Source: Glebionis coronaria
Lineage: Eukaryota; Streptophyta; Magnoliopsida; Asterales; Asteraceae
Length of the DNA: 64,000 bases
Direction: 5' to 3'
Assembly (NCBI GenBank): GCA_025667525.1
Contig: JANFOE010000570.1
Coordinates: 186,001-250,000 of the forward strand
Made by a program: the position numbers and the translations under genes. This document shows, in pieces, positions 11,355 to 24,019 of this stretch. Below the pieces are notes generated by a model, which did not search any database, had not been told where the DNA came from, and saw only the letters and a list, made by a program, of their open reading frames with translations. Numbering within the stretch: the stretch's first letter is position 1; every line of letters begins with the position of its first letter.

Positions 11355-13160
11355 TATTGAGGGGATCGAGTCGAGCTCATGACTCGGTAATCAAAAACGA
11401 GGTGCCTCGTGGGGGAGTCCCATGCTTATCCTATGTACATATTATCGCTTTCTAATGTAGCTTACGTGTGGGGATTTGTGCCCTTCCAACCTTTTTCCGT
11501 GGTTGTTTGTGAATTGTGGTTTTTAGATCATGATCTTCACGATTGGAGCCTCTCGTGTTCGTTTATGGGAGCACTCGATCGTTTGCTTTGAAGACATTTC
11601 TCAATATCCATGATATATCCTTTTGATGTTCTAACCTTAGGTTTTTAGCACACTTCATAAACGGCTATTAATTTATTGGTTACACCCTTTCCATGCTAGA
11701 TTAGGCATTCGACTACGTCTCTAGTATGGGGGTGTTTGCACCCCTAGACTCGAAACATTGAAGACAATGTTTAACTTTAGTATGGGGGTGAATAGATACT
11801 TGCCTTGCCAAACCTTCACGCTTTCCAAAGTTTATCTTTTTGTTTATTGTTTTTGTTGCAAAATAAGGCTAAAAATGGCAAATTTTAAATTTTTCTCATG
11901 TTTTATAAGTGTTTGAAGACACGAATGTAGATTTTCCGATGGCGAGAATAAGAGTAATTTTTGACTCGACCGTGCGTGTTGAGCACTTAGCTTTGATTCC
12001 TTAACTACACATTAGGCTAAGTCTCTTAAATGAGGACGAGAAATGATAGAGTTAATTATAAGTTACTATGCTAAACGTAGAGTACTCGTATTCTTTCAAA
12101 AACTCATGTGTTCTCGTTGTTTGCTTATTCTCCCTTCACTTGTAAATATTTTTTGCTTAATAAATATTGACTTAGCGGTTTAGTTAGGATTGTTGGGTTT
12201 CTAGTCTTTTCTAGTAGCTTCCGTGTGATTAAATTGGGAAGACATTAAGGTATCGCCAGCGTCACGGTTTTGAAGTATTGGCACCTCAATAATCGAAAGC
12301 TTCACCCAATAATAAGATTTCAAGTGCTCACCTAAATCAAGCAAACAATTTGATGCCCCACAAGGCCGAAAAATCTATGCAAAATTGAAAGTGAATCAAG
12401 CCTTAATCTTCGAAGCTTTAAAGATCCAAAATTCGCCTTAGCGTGAGGATATACGTCTTTGGCTAATAAAACCACCGATGAGGCGGATAATAAAAGGCAA
12501 GGCAAGACCAAAGTCATAATAAAAGCTTCATGGCGAAGTTGAATAAAATGGAGGTAAACCAAAGATAATAAGGCCCTTCCGTTAGGGGGCGTATAAAAGT
12601 CTTGGTAATAAGTCTCATGTTCAAAACCGTTATAAAACCGTGTTTATCGATCCTTCTTGTCAACTTAATTTTTTAACATCGTTGTCTATTAGGAGGGGTT
12701 ATTGATTTGATGGTCTTAGTTACACCGTTAGGACTCTATTTTTAGACCTAAATCTCTATTATCGCATAAGTCAACAATGTATCCTCGTGAAACATTTAAG
12801 ACATAATAAAATATAAGAGATACAACTTAGGAATAATGGGAGGATAAGTACGTGATTAGGGCATATGAGTAGTGTTAGCATTACTAACTTATAATGACAA
12901 TGATCTCGTTGGACGCTTGGCATGGAATTAGGGTGAAAATCGAGGACGATGAAATTATTTCTAACGAAGCATTCACGTGTTCTTATTCTATGAACCTAAA
13001 CGTCCCATTTTGCGATGAAAATCATACATTATGTCTAAAACAAAAGTAGTATTAATAGTAGTGGTGTAGCTAGCTTATCATTCCAATAAAGTGAATAAAA
13101 ATAAATTTTGGAGGTGCTACGATACTTTATTCTAGCATTGCGTGAGGGCACGGCAATGGT
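11355..13160 (+). other. Athila non-coding region after pol
   Basis: About 1.8 kb where some Athila elements carry an env-like gene. Only short frames of 60-76 codons occur and none resembles a membrane glycoprotein. The word TAGTATGGGGGTG appears twice (11722-11734 and 11778-11790) and resembles the true polypurine tract at the 3' LTR. Confidence 0.7.
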
Positions 13161-13174
13161 TTAGTATGAGGGAG
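13161..13174 (+). promoter_or_regulatory. Polypurine tract of Athila
   Basis: TTAGTATGAGGGAG directly abuts the 3' LTR, the expected place for the plus-strand DNA primer. The purine run is short and interrupted by T. Confidence 0.65.
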
Positions 13175-16100
13175 TGATGAGACTGCTTTCATACATAGTC
13201 TCATCGTCCAAATAGGGCTTAAAATGCATTAAATATCATCAAAATACCCAAATATATGCTTGTGTTTGTTGCTTGTGTATTTTAGGTACGGATATTGAGA
13301 AAATGACAAAAGATCACAAGAAATCATGCAAAAACGAACACGGGAAACAAAACCGCACAATGAACCAAGCCCTAATGAAGACTTTCCCAAGATCAACCCT
13401 TGAAGATTTGAAGAATTATGAAGAAGGGTCCTCCAATATAGAAGAATTGACACTTTATACCCTTGTATCCTCATAATTACAAGTTTGGTCCCTAAAGTTT
13501 GTCAAAATTACAAAAAGGACCCTTAACTTTGAAGATTTGGCAAGTTTAGCCCCTCAACAAAGCTCAATTGTCAACCAATATCATCCACAAATTCAAATAC
13601 ATCATGAAGTCCTTCAAAGTACAAGAAATGATAAGTTTGGTCCTTTGAAAATCTCAAAATTATAAAAAGGACCCTCAACTTTCAACATTTGGCAAAAATG
13701 GTCCCTCAATCATCAAGACTTGGCAATTTCAGTCCTGCAAAATGTCAATTAAACAAGTCTAGACCATTATCATTAAAGAAAATACCAAACTAGTCCTTCA
13801 AGAATGCAAAAATGGCAAGAAATACCCCTGAATTTACTTTATGAAACTTTTGGGGCAAAAGTATGAAGTTTGAAACTTCATTAACAAAGGAAACGAATTT
13901 TGGGCTGGTCATTTACAAATTGAAAAGAAGAAAGGAGTTAAGAAACTATTTTTGGCAGACAGCCATTCTTACCTAGACCAGTGAGTGGGTGACACCTGTC
14001 TCACTCACACTCTCCACCAATCACAAGCCTTCCTTCCTCCACCTCACAATCCCACTCACCAGGTTTAAGATTAAATTAATCTTGGCGCCTAAACAAGTTT
14101 TTAAACTTAATCCACCCCCAAAACAGATTAAAAACCTGTTCTTAGTGTTCTTCACACAATTTGGGTTTTTCTTCATCATTAACAATTAAGTGTTAAAACC
14201 TTCCAGAATGTTGATTAAGCTTCCCCTAATCACATCCCAACCTTAATACTACTTGCCACATCACTCACTTGTCCCACACATGCCTCCCCTGTTACAAAGA
14301 AGGGAAGAAGACAAACAGTAGGGCCACAATCCAACGTCCCACATTCATGCTTACTTTCTAAGCATCTTATGAGCCATTTGATCACATCTTCATGCCAGCT
14401 ATCACCACATACGTCCAAGAATCAGTCACATGAAGCTAATGAGTTCAAAATCCACAAGGGCAATTTTGGGACTTCACAACTAGGGTTTATGTATTTTTCA
14501 GCTTTCTTAGGACACATGTAAGGCTATATATAAAGCCCTTAGGTCTCATTGAGACGTTTGCTTTTGATTTTTCCTTGTTCAAGTTTCTGTAAATCCCATT
14601 TTCAAAGTTAATGAAATTGAGTTTGAAATCTTGAAGAAAAGTCATTGGCCAATCTTATTTACTGCTTTCTATTGTTATATGCTTGTTAGTTCTTGAAGTT
14701 CAAAACCTGTTTTCCAAAGACGAGTGTGCAAAAGTTTGCACATTTTCTCATTTTCTTGATATTTTGCTAAGTCTTGTTCCAATCTTGGAATTCTTGGGCT
14801 ATAGGGCTGATCATAGCATCCTAACTGAGTTGGTTAAGGTGTGGTGAGGCTTATAACTTGGGGATAATCAAGTATGGGGTAACAAGTTTGCATCAATCAA
14901 GATTTTCAAAGTTTCTGATTTTTATGATATTGTGTTTAACCCTTGTTCAATTTTAGCAGGCTTATTGTGGAAGCTTGTGCTTGTTCTTGCTAGCACATAA
15001 GCTCAAAATTCGTGGGTGTGGATGTACATCCATGAGGTTTGCATACTTAATCTCAAAATCTGCTTAAATTGTGATTTTTGGTGATATTTGTATGAAACTT
15101 GTGTTCTTGTGAATTTTGTGGCTTGTTCTTGCTTGAATCTGTTTATCTTACTTGTTTTAGTGTTAATTGATGCTTGGTTGGCCTGAAATCTCACTTTACC
15201 TTTGAAAATTGTGATTTGGAAAAGTTAAAGGGGTGTTTGGGTCTACTGGTTTGTGCTTGCATCTTGTTATTGTGTTGATAGTTTGTGTTGTTTATGTTTG
15301 ATACCTGTTATACCTTTGTTTGAGAGTGTTTTGCTGCAAATTTCTGAGTTTGAAACCTTGAATCAAACAAATTGCTATATCTTGTTGAGTTGACTGATTT
15401 TGACCTAAAATTTTGGGAAAACCTAGAGTTTATGCATGTTTAGGGATAAAAGCTGTTAAAACATCATTAATATAACCTGTTTGAAAGATTTAGAGTGTTG
15501 AAATTGGCTTGTGTGTCAAACACATCAGCAAAAGTAAAAACTGCATGTGTTAGTGTTCATCAGTAACCTTCATTGCTTGAATCTTGCTTAATTCTTTGAA
15601 CCAGTGCATGAAACCTGTTTAGACTTGCTTATTGGAGTTTATAATAGCTTGTGTGTGCATTTGGTTGAATTTGGCTGGGTGATTTGTGCTAAAACTGCTC
15701 ATAAGTGCTTAACTGCTTATTGTTCATGTCTGTATCATGTCTGATGATTAATTGATTAAACTGTATCAATTGGGTGTTAGTGATTGTGTTATTTTGATTG
15801 TGATTGACTCCTTTTGATCCAAAGATCATTTGGGTGCCTTTGTGAAATCTGAATCTCCAAAAAAAGTCACTAAAGACAAAAAGTCAAAATAGTCAAGCGG
15901 TGGAAAAAGTTTCCACTGCTCAACATCCAAAACTAGCCCCTGCTAGTGCAATTTTGTCATCAGCTTATCAATAAGCTATTCTAGCTTATTCTGACTTGCA
16001 ACAACTTATTTTTTGTAATAGGTCTTCTTTATTTGACCCATTTAAGTAAACTGGAGCTTATTGGACTTTGACTTTGACTTTTTACTAGAAAACCAACTTA

Positions 16101-17411
16101 TTTGACTTTTAACATAAGTGCTTATTTGACTTTCCAGCTTATTGAGTGTGCTTATTGAGTAGGTTTTTGATTATTAAGCTTAGTTTTGTCATAAGAAACA
16201 TTTTGCAACTTGAATCAGCTTCTGAGGTGGTCTAGATCATAAAAACGACTATTTTGTCGTTTTGTGAATAAGTTTGTGAACTGTTTCTGGCTTATTAAGT
16301 GGGCTTATTTGAGATTTCTTTTTGCAGAAGTATTTGTTAGGTCAAAAGAAGCTTGTGTGTCAAATTTTAGCTTATGGCATCAGCTTATAACTTAATGGGC
16401 TCAAAAGCCCATTAAGAATAAGCTGCTTATTATAAGTTAGCTTATTTCACATTTTCAGCTTTTGGGCCTTTGGAAAAAGTTGTTTAAAATCAAATTTTGA
16501 GTCAACCTAAGCTTTTTGGGCTTATTTCGAACACTTTTTCTTATTGGGCCTTAATTAAGCCCAATAAGGTTTTGTTTTGGGTTTGGCCCATTTTCTAGGC
16601 CCAATAGGGGTATTTAGGTAATTTCACTTTCATTTCTGAATTATTTAGGTTAAATTAAGCTAGTTTACAAGTTTGTAGAATTTTTTAGAATTTTTGGACT
16701 TTTAATATTATTTTAATATTATTTTATTATTAAAAATTAAAAGTCTGATTTTCTAGTTTTTTATATTTTTCCCTAGGTTCTAAACACTTAATTAGGATTT
16801 TTACAACTTTCCAAATATTTTTTAGGTCTCTTAATTATTTTCTATAATTAATTTAAGATTTAATTGATTTTAGGAGTTTTTAATTGTTTAAAAATAGTTT
16901 TAATTGGTTTTAAAATTTTGAAAAATAGTTTTTAGCTTAATTAGAGTATTTTTAAGGTTTACAAACTCTAAAATCTTGTTTAGGGCTTTTTAATAATTAA
17001 TTTTGATTTTTAGGGCTTTAATTAGCATTAAAAAGTCATTATCTAATTAATTAAAAGGTTTTTGCAAGTTTTGATTTTTTGTAAACTCTTAGAATATTAT
17101 TAGGGATTTTTGGTAATTTTTAGGAATTTTTAGGTTAAAATTTTAATTTTTGCACTTTTTACGACATTACGTGTACGCCTTTTTAGAATTAGTTTAATCC
17201 GTCTTCATAACCGTCATTATCTTCTAATCCCTTTTCTATTTTTCTTTCTCAAATATAATCACAAATTAATCCATATCATTACACACATAACACACTAGCC
17301 TCCTTGAGAACGAACTTAATTGGTCATTAGTGCTTGGTTTTCCTAAACCGACACTTAATACTTGCCACTTTTGCCACCCTTTTCCTAAAGGGTAGTAAAA
17401 ACTCAACATCA
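13175..17411 (+). repeat. 3' LTR of Athila element
   Basis: 4237 bp, begins TGATGAGACT and ends AACTCAACATCA, followed by the GGTAT target duplication. It matches the 5' LTR with scattered substitutions and a few single-base indels. Differences look denser in the first 900 bases than in the AT-rich last 700. The terminal hairpin (13176-13205), the TATA box (TATATATAAA, 14525-14534) and the near-palindrome (16540-16568) are all kept. Confidence 0.95.
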
Positions 17412-17416
17412 GGTAT
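17412..17416. repeat. Right target-site duplication of Athila element
   Basis: GGTAT, identical to 640-644. Confidence 0.93.
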
Positions 17417-17869
17417 GATTCTTGGAACTAAGATCATGTGAAGCTATGAATCCATATGGATTTGTTTTAAAGTCAAAACATTGTAAGGACAATATAATTG
17501 AGAGGTTTAATGTCTTGAATTTTGGCCTAACTAATCCACATCTTTTCAAAACTATTAAAATAGAGGTAAATGTGTTGCTGATTTTTGAATACTCGGATAA
17601 TATTGAGCATTTTATGTCTCTAATGCCATGTGTGTCACCTTATTTATAACTTATAATCATGTTAAGTAGATATATGAGTAATTCAAGTAGAGAACATGTG
17701 AATTGGTATTACATGAGTACCTTGATACAGATAGTATTGCATTATAGAAGATATCCAACTTCTATCATGATAACATCAAATAGTTACATGTTTTTTACCT
17801 TAATATCCCTTCGATTCTGCTCAATTCAATGCTAATTAATACTCGATATTACATAATTTCTTGCATTTT
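17417..17869. other. Non-coding flank right of Athila
   Basis: AT-rich sequence continuing the interrupted host locus. A 75-codon frame at 17422-17649 has no recognisable domain and no splice or promoter context; I treat it as chance. Confidence 0.5.
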
Positions 17870-18420
17870 ATCTTTTATAGGTGAGATTGAGAAAATAACA
17901 AAAAAACGTAGGAAACATGCGCTAAATGTAAAGAATTCAAACGACCTACGGCGTAGATGGATTTATGGTCTACACCGTAGATGATTTGGTGCCAAAAGGA
18001 AAAGATCGTAGATCCTACGACATAGGAAGATTTGGACCTACGTCGTAAACGTCAAATCGGGCTAACTAAAGAAAGACGTTTGGATAAAGACGAAGATTCA
18101 GAGCCTACGACGTAGATAGATATTTTATCTATGTCGTAAACATTAAATATGGCTAATATATTAAGGGATCGTGCTACCTACGACGTATGAATATTTTTAC
18201 CTACGCCGTAGACGAGGTATATTTTATAAATTGCAAAGAATAGATGGTATGGACAATATATTTTGAATATACGAAGAAGACCTACGGCAGAGGGGACAAA
18301 GTCCTACGCAATATACGATATTTATAGAAGACGATATAGTATTTTTAAAAGATGGCAATTATTTTTAGAAGATTTGAAGACCTACGACGTAGGAAGATAT
18401 TTACCAACGTCGTAGGAAAA
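17870..18420 (+). repeat. Array of paired palindromes (hairpin array)
   Basis: Six pairs of a 13-base near-palindrome based on CCTACGACGTAGG. Arm starts are 17945/17969, 18014/18037, 18104/18128, 18177/18200, 18281/18303 and 18381/18404. The start-to-start distance within each pair is always 22-24 bases. In each good pair the second arm approximates the reverse complement of the first (12 of 13 in the last pair, 10-11 in four others; the fifth is decayed), so each pair can form a stem with a loop of about 10-11 bases. Pairs repeat every 69-104 bases. The sequence just before the array (TTTTATAGGTGAGATTGAG and on) resembles the start of the Athila LTR (TTTTAGGTACGGATATTGAG), so the array may lie in a fragment of a related Athila LTR. 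Its function is unknown. Confidence 0.75.
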
Positions 18421-18712
18421 ATAAACAAAGAAAAATATCCCAGAGTTTAAAATCGACAAGTGGCCAAGGTTGTTTAATAAAATCGACAAGTGACCAAAGT
18501 TGTTATAATCGGTTGACGACAAAGTGAATGAAAAGAATAAGCTAAGAGTCACGCTGCTAGCTTAGTTACATGGATTAATTCCCACGAGGTTCGGGGTTCG
18601 CCCGGGTATTCGAATACCTGTTAGGAGATCAAATCATACAAACCAACTATGTAGTTTTACTCAACTTATTTTGGTCATTTTAATTTAATTAAGATTTTGA
18701 TTGTGTGACTGT
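18421..18712. other. Non-coding spacer
   Basis: No gene seen. A GC-richer patch near 18580-18620 (CGAGGTTCGGGGTTCGCC) looks a little like a tRNA B-box but lacks the rest of a tRNA or SINE. Confidence 0.4.
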
Positions 18713-19041
18713 CACTCTGTTCCCGAGTTTATATTTCAGAGTGAAAAGGAAAGGTTTGGGATGGAAATAAAAAAACTTTATGTTCCTGAGATTTTTAAGG
18801 AGAGAAGTGGAATGTAAAGGAGAGTAAATTACACCAAATTTACTCTCCGAATCTTCTTCCCAAATTGGAGAGTAAAGGAGTGAAGTTGTTTTTAAGGCTT
18901 CTTTTTAGTTACATGCTTCTTCTTTCTTTCCAACTCAGGAACACAAAATAAAAAAATTATGTCATACTTCTCTCCTCTTTACTTCTCTCATTTTTTCCAT
19001 CTCCATCTCTCTTCTTTCTATTTTTTCTCGGGAACAGAGTG
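18713..19041. mobile_element. Fold-back MITE
   Basis: Perfect 15-base terminal inverted repeats: CACTCTGTTCCCGAG (18713-18727) and CTCGGGAACAGAGTG (19027-19041). Total length is 329 bp. The interior also folds back, for example GGAGAGTAAATT against AATTTACTCTCC near the middle, with purine-rich left and pyrimidine-rich right halves. It has no coding capacity. I could not find a clear target duplication, so the superfamily is not assigned. Confidence 0.7.
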
Positions 19042-20149
19042 TTAATTTGTTGATGTATTATTATTCTTGTCATTTAATTATTTTGATCATTGTATATTCG
19101 TAATTTTTTATCAATTATTTAGTATGTTTTTAAAATCTTAGTGTTCATATATTATTCTTAACTAGGTTCTGTGCCCGCGCTCCGCTGCGGGGGGAACACG
19201 GGCGATATAATGACGGTGCAAGGTTTAGCTGCAAACTGGTTAGCGAGGTCTGGCGAATGGTTTGCGTACTTTTCGAACGTTAAGAAGTTCATAATCTGGA
19301 CGCGTTTATAGCAAGCTCCCATTGTTCCTGCTCGAGGTCTAAGAGTTCTTCTTTGCCATCATCATAAAGTACCTAAAATATATATACATAAACATATGTT
19401 AGACTATATATCGGAATATATTGATAATGTTAATCATAACCTCAACAACAATGTACGTAAACATCACACCTTGCGCATCTTGTTTCTACAGTTGAAGGAT
19501 TTCAAAACTCCTTGGCAATAATTGCAGTAAAATATTTTCACATTAAAATAACTGTATACATTCAGAAATTTTACTATGCAATGACAATATAACAGTTTAA
19601 AAAATTACTTATTTATACTTATTTTTACTGATCTTCTTTTGGTGCAAAGTAACACCGAAAACGATGTTCTTAAGCTGACAAAAAAAATAAAGCTTACACC
19701 GAGGCCTTAGTTTTCCAGCAAGCCAGTGAGAACCGGACTGTATTACGGGTGAAAGATTCACCAACATATTCGTCGGTCTTTAACACACGCAGGCACAATC
19801 TGACAGAAAGTGAAACTAAATTAATAAACTACAAAAGACGTTGGATGGCAGAAAAAATATATCTTAAAAAAAGACACTCACCGGACCGTATTTACCGGTG
19901 AAAGATTCATCAACATAACCGAGCAGGTTCGGGTTTCCTAGATCAGATACAGGATAACCACCTTTCTATATACTTTGTATATCAAAAGCATCAAACTTAA
20001 CTAAAAATTTATCGTATTGTTTTCAGGCTCAGATAAGTGATGTTAAAATATTATCATCATAGCCTGTGGGACTGGTAAGACGCATATAATGGAACACACA
20101 TAGTCTATCACATTGGTTTTAGATCTTTATGTCATTGCATTTAAGGCTT

Positions 20150-23100
20150 AGAAATGGACATATGTAAGGCATACCTAGAAACCCGCCAAGGCTGCGAACA
20201 AACGGTCGCCCCTGCTAAGATACGGATCCTGGCAACCTACAATTGGCAAAACATCCATAAACATAGATTTCATCTTTGCCCATAGATGTCCCGAAAACGA
20301 CCTGACATTAACCTCATTATTATACAGTGTAATCACGGTTCTCAATGAACGAACCCCAAGGTAACGGATATCACAAAAAACATTATATAAAGAACATATA
20401 CCATTGAATCTGAGGCTCATAAACGGACGTATGTAAGGCATACCCAGAAACCTGCCATGGCTGCGACCACATGGCCGGCCCGCCAGGATACTGGTTTTGT
20501 CAAGGCACGATTACCAAAACATTCCATAAAAACACGTTTCAGCATCCACAATGTATCGTTGCACCATGAGACACCGACCACAATTGATACCTGGCATATA
20601 GCGGCAACAAAAGGACGGGTGCCAACAACGGTCATTGTTTATTGCCCATACTTTCGCCAACGACCAACAGTAGCGCGGTGATCGTCAGTTGTGAACAAAG
20701 TTCGTTATAAATACTATACGGAGCCGATTGAACATAAGCCAAAAACATTTGGTCTTACGGCTTACTTGGTCCTCGGCTTATATCTCAAAAGCTTAATTTT
20801 CTAACTTATTTCAAAACCTTTCGGCTTATATAACCTTTTTATTTCATAAAAACCTTATATAATCCCAAAACTTTTAAAAAAATCCAAAAAAAACAGCTTA
20901 TGAAAAGAAATAAACTGGAACAAACATTATATCATGTTTTTTATTTATAAAACAACATATGAAACACATAAAACAAACAGTAACATAGATCTGAACTAAG
21001 AATATGTAAAACAGATGAATAACAACTGTCACCATCGTCACCCACCCGACACTATCATCGCCCGCAACACACAGCGACAACAACAGTACCGGTGGCATCG
21101 AAGGTGTTGCCTTGTCACAGTCCCAAATTCATTCATAGCTTAATAAAACAAAATATATACATACCATGACAGTCTGAGCCATGGGCAAGCGCAACCCATA
21201 ATGAATCTGAACAACTTACCTTTTCTGCTTCAAAACTATGATTGCCTGAGCTTTGATAGTTTCTTCAGCTAGACCATCTCATCAACAATCAAGAAATACA
21301 TAAGAAGCTAACACACCTTATGAAGATCAGATGAAACCCATGGAGACGAAACATAGACAAAATTTATTTGCACCCAAAACCTAACACCCCAATCCAGAAA
21401 ACTATTAACCAAAAATAGACCCGCTGAATTAACAAAATAGTTTACATACCTGTAGCTAGAACGTTTTGTCAGCGACATATAAAAAAGGAGTGCCCTTTTG
21501 ATTGGTTCGTTCATAACTCGAAAAACAGCGGTTAAATATGTATATATACCACACTCTTTCTCAAACATTTTAATTAGAAAAGCTATAATTACCTGAAATT
21601 TGTGTTCACCGGATTGTACAAATGTGTTATATATTTTGAACGAACCCGTGATGCCCTTCCAATATGCGGGACAGTTTCTTTCGCCCATCGCAACCCGGAA
21701 ACATACAACTCTAGTATATCACAACCCAAACAGACGCCAAGCAATAATCGACAAATCGTTTGTTATGCGGCTCAGATAAGTTAGTTATCAGAAAAAGAAA
21801 AGACGCCAACATGGCTGCAAACCCCGAAAGGCTGCCTCGCCAAGCTACACGTTATCTAATCTTTACTCAACACGTTTAAAAAGGTTTTAATACATCATCA
21901 CAGCCTCTTTAAGTGGTAAGAACTGGATACGAAGGACGTGTCACCCGCCATGCCTCCAAACACAGATTTGTGATGGCTAGCCAAGATACGGGACACTTCT
22001 GACTATCATACAGTTTAGATCATAATAACCTCATAGGGCACAATTTTGTCAATTACTTTGTGCTGATTACATAAATAAACAAAACACCCCAGAAGTAGCG
22101 TCATAACTAAGAAACAATCGCAGGCAAATGATCAAAACGAAACACTATAAACTCAGATAATCATATCTCCACAACCCATAAGTTTCGCATTCCTAGATAT
22201 ATGACCAAAAGGGGGGTAAGAAGCCACAAATAATCATATCTCTACAATTCATTTAATTATGACGTATGACAACGTTGTTTCATCTCCTGCATCACTAGCG
22301 GCAACAAAAGCGACGGCTGTCACTATCGTCGCCTGCCATCAACAGCGACAACGAACTGAGCACGTTCCGTTCAATCACACAATGCCTGCAAGCACATTAT
22401 AATAAGATTTGTTCTCCCCCTCACAACGTCTTTCTTCCCTCACAAAGAAAACACGCACTAACAGCTACATCCTTCAGTTTTATTATTCCGTTTCATTAAT
22501 TGGTGCCTGTTTTCATTAATTGGGTTGCCTACGGTAGGCTCAGATAGGGAAACATATAGGAAGAGGAGGATACACACGGCATGGCTGCAACGTCAACAGG
22601 TTGCCCCGCCAAGATCCGTATAATCTCACCCTCAACCCGGCCCGTTCAAACTCATCACAGCCCTCGTCATTAATAACCACCGCTAAACAGTTAATAATTT
22701 GGCCCGCAAAGAGTCGTAAAACCACAACGCTAATCGAAACTGTACACTTTGATCAAACCACATACTTTCAAGACAATCAAAAGGTTAGGCTCAGATAGGG
22801 CAACGCATAAGAATAGGAGGATACACACGGATGACTACAACTTGAACAGGTTGCCCCGCCAAAATCTGTGTAATCTCAACTTCAATAGCCCGTTTAAAGT
22901 CACCACGTACATAAAGAGGAACAAAGGATATGGCTTCCATGGCTGCAAAGCTAATAAGCCTGCCCCGACAAGATGCACAAAACCCGAACATCCAACCAAA
23001 TAGGTACAAACTTTATCATCATAGCCCTATAAAATCGCATCATTACCGTGGTATAATATCTTGTGTTTGCAAATCAGTTTTCATGGTTAACAGCAACAGA

Positions 23101-23240
23101 TGAGAATGCGTTATTAGGAATGTAGTGACGGCCTCATATGCAAGGCGTACCCAGAAACCCGTCGGGGCTGCGACCAAATGATCGCGCTGCCAAGATACGG
23201 TTCCTATCAACCGACGGTTGCCAAAAAAAACTCATAAACC
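20150..23240 (+). repeat. Dispersed repeat modules inside the Helitron-like block
   Basis: A module of about 100 bp recurs in diverged copies near 20150-20260, 20410-20530, 21925-22010, 22540-22640, 22790-22890, 22925-23000 and 23130-23235. Shared words are CCAGAAACC, GGCTGCGACC, GCCAAGATACGG and, ahead of several copies, GGCTCAGATA. The short frames crossing these modules on both strands differ from copy to copy and show no domain, so I do not call genes here. Confidence 0.55.
22381..22519 (+). repeat. Inverted-repeat arm 1
   Basis: This stretch (ATAATAAGATTTGTTCTCCC, then CTTCCCTCACAAAGAAAACA, then TTTTCATTAATTGGGTTG) is a diverged reverse complement of about 24853-24985. The two arms of about 140 bp face each other across 2.3 kb. 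Confidence 0.7.
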
Positions 23241-23262
23241 ATGAAATATCACAAATCCAAAC

Positions 23263-24019
23263 GCAAGCGGCTATCACAACAAATAACCACCCTAAAGGCG
23301 CAAAGACCCGCCATAAGCATCATTAAGCACATCTCACAAACCGAATCTAATAATGTTTTGCTCTCCTCACAATCCCTCCCTTCTCTCACAGAAAATGCAC
23401 ACGCTAAACACACACGGTTCTGGTCCGACCCGTTATAAACCACAACAATGGGTATCACAACAAATAACCACCATAAAGGCGAAAAGACCGGACATAAGCA
23501 TCACTGAGCACATCTGATAAACCAAATCTAATATTCTTTACCAAAAATCACCAACGTCACCTGCCACTAATGGCGGCATCGAAGGGAGTAAGCAGATTAA
23601 AAAAAAGCAACATCCATAGGTTCTAGCAGACAACATGAAGTCCAAAGGCAAGCGGGTATCACAACAAATAACCACCATAAAGGCGTAAAGACCCGCCATA
23701 AGCATCATTAAGCACATCTCACAAACCGAATCTAATACTGTTTTGCTCTCCTCACAATCCCTCCCTTCTCTCACAGAAAATACACACGCTAAACACACAC
23801 GGTTCTGGTCCGACCCGTTATAAACCACAACAATGGGTATCACAACAAATAACCACCATAAAGGCGAAAAGACCGGACAAAAGCATCAGTAAGCACATCT
23901 GACAAACCAAATCTAATATTCTTTACCAAAAATCACCAACGTCGCCTGCCACTAATGGCGGCATCGAATGGAGTAAGCAGATTAAAAAAAAACATCTATA
24001 GGTTCTAGCAGACACAACC
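23263..24019 (+). repeat. Tandem duplication of about 385 bp with shorter internal repeat
   Basis: The segment starting GTATCACAACAAATAACC is repeated at about 385-bp spacing (about 23267 and 23652). Within it, a unit of about 105 bp (CACTAATGGCGGCATCGAAG ... GTTCTAGCAGAC) ends each copy and appears again at about 24303-24412 and 24428-24535. An internal CT/CA-rich part resembles the inverted-repeat arms at 22.4 and 24.9 kb. Confidence 0.75.

Larger units (their letters stand above)
645..17411 (+). mobile_element. Complete Athila-lineage Ty3/Gypsy LTR retrotransposon
   Basis: A 16.8-kb element bounded by two direct repeats of about 4.24 kb that start TG and end CA. It is flanked by the 5-bp target duplication GGTAT (640-644 and 17412-17416). 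The order is LTR, tRNA-Asp-type primer site, gag, protease, reverse transcriptase, RNase H, integrase, a 1.8-kb non-coding stretch, polypurine tract, LTR. Athila membership is inferred from the tRNA-Asp primer site, the gag and RT sequence style and the absence of a chromodomain; no env-like frame was found after pol. My eye count of LTR differences is about 70 substitutions in 4.2 kb (roughly 1.7%), so the insertion is recent. The copy appears unable to move by itself: the polyprotein is frameshifted and the integrase active site is mutated. Confidence 0.95.

Noticed and set aside
11409..12562. Env-like gene downstream of Athila pol
   Set aside because: Only 60- to 76-codon frames, with no signal peptide plus transmembrane arrangement and no conserved residues.
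17422..17649. 75-codon ORF right after the Athila target duplication
   Set aside because: Host flank with no conserved motif. The start lies three bases from the insertion neighbourhood by chance.
17870..18420. CRISPR-like array from the regularly spaced CCTACGACGTAGG motif
   Set aside because: Spacing between pairs is irregular (69-104 bases), units are degenerate palindromes, no cas genes exist and the genome is a plant's. It is better described as a hairpin array.
18575..18625. tRNA gene or SINE head from the GGTTCGGGGTTCGCC patch
   Set aside because: No cloverleaf, no A-box at the right distance, no tail or duplication.
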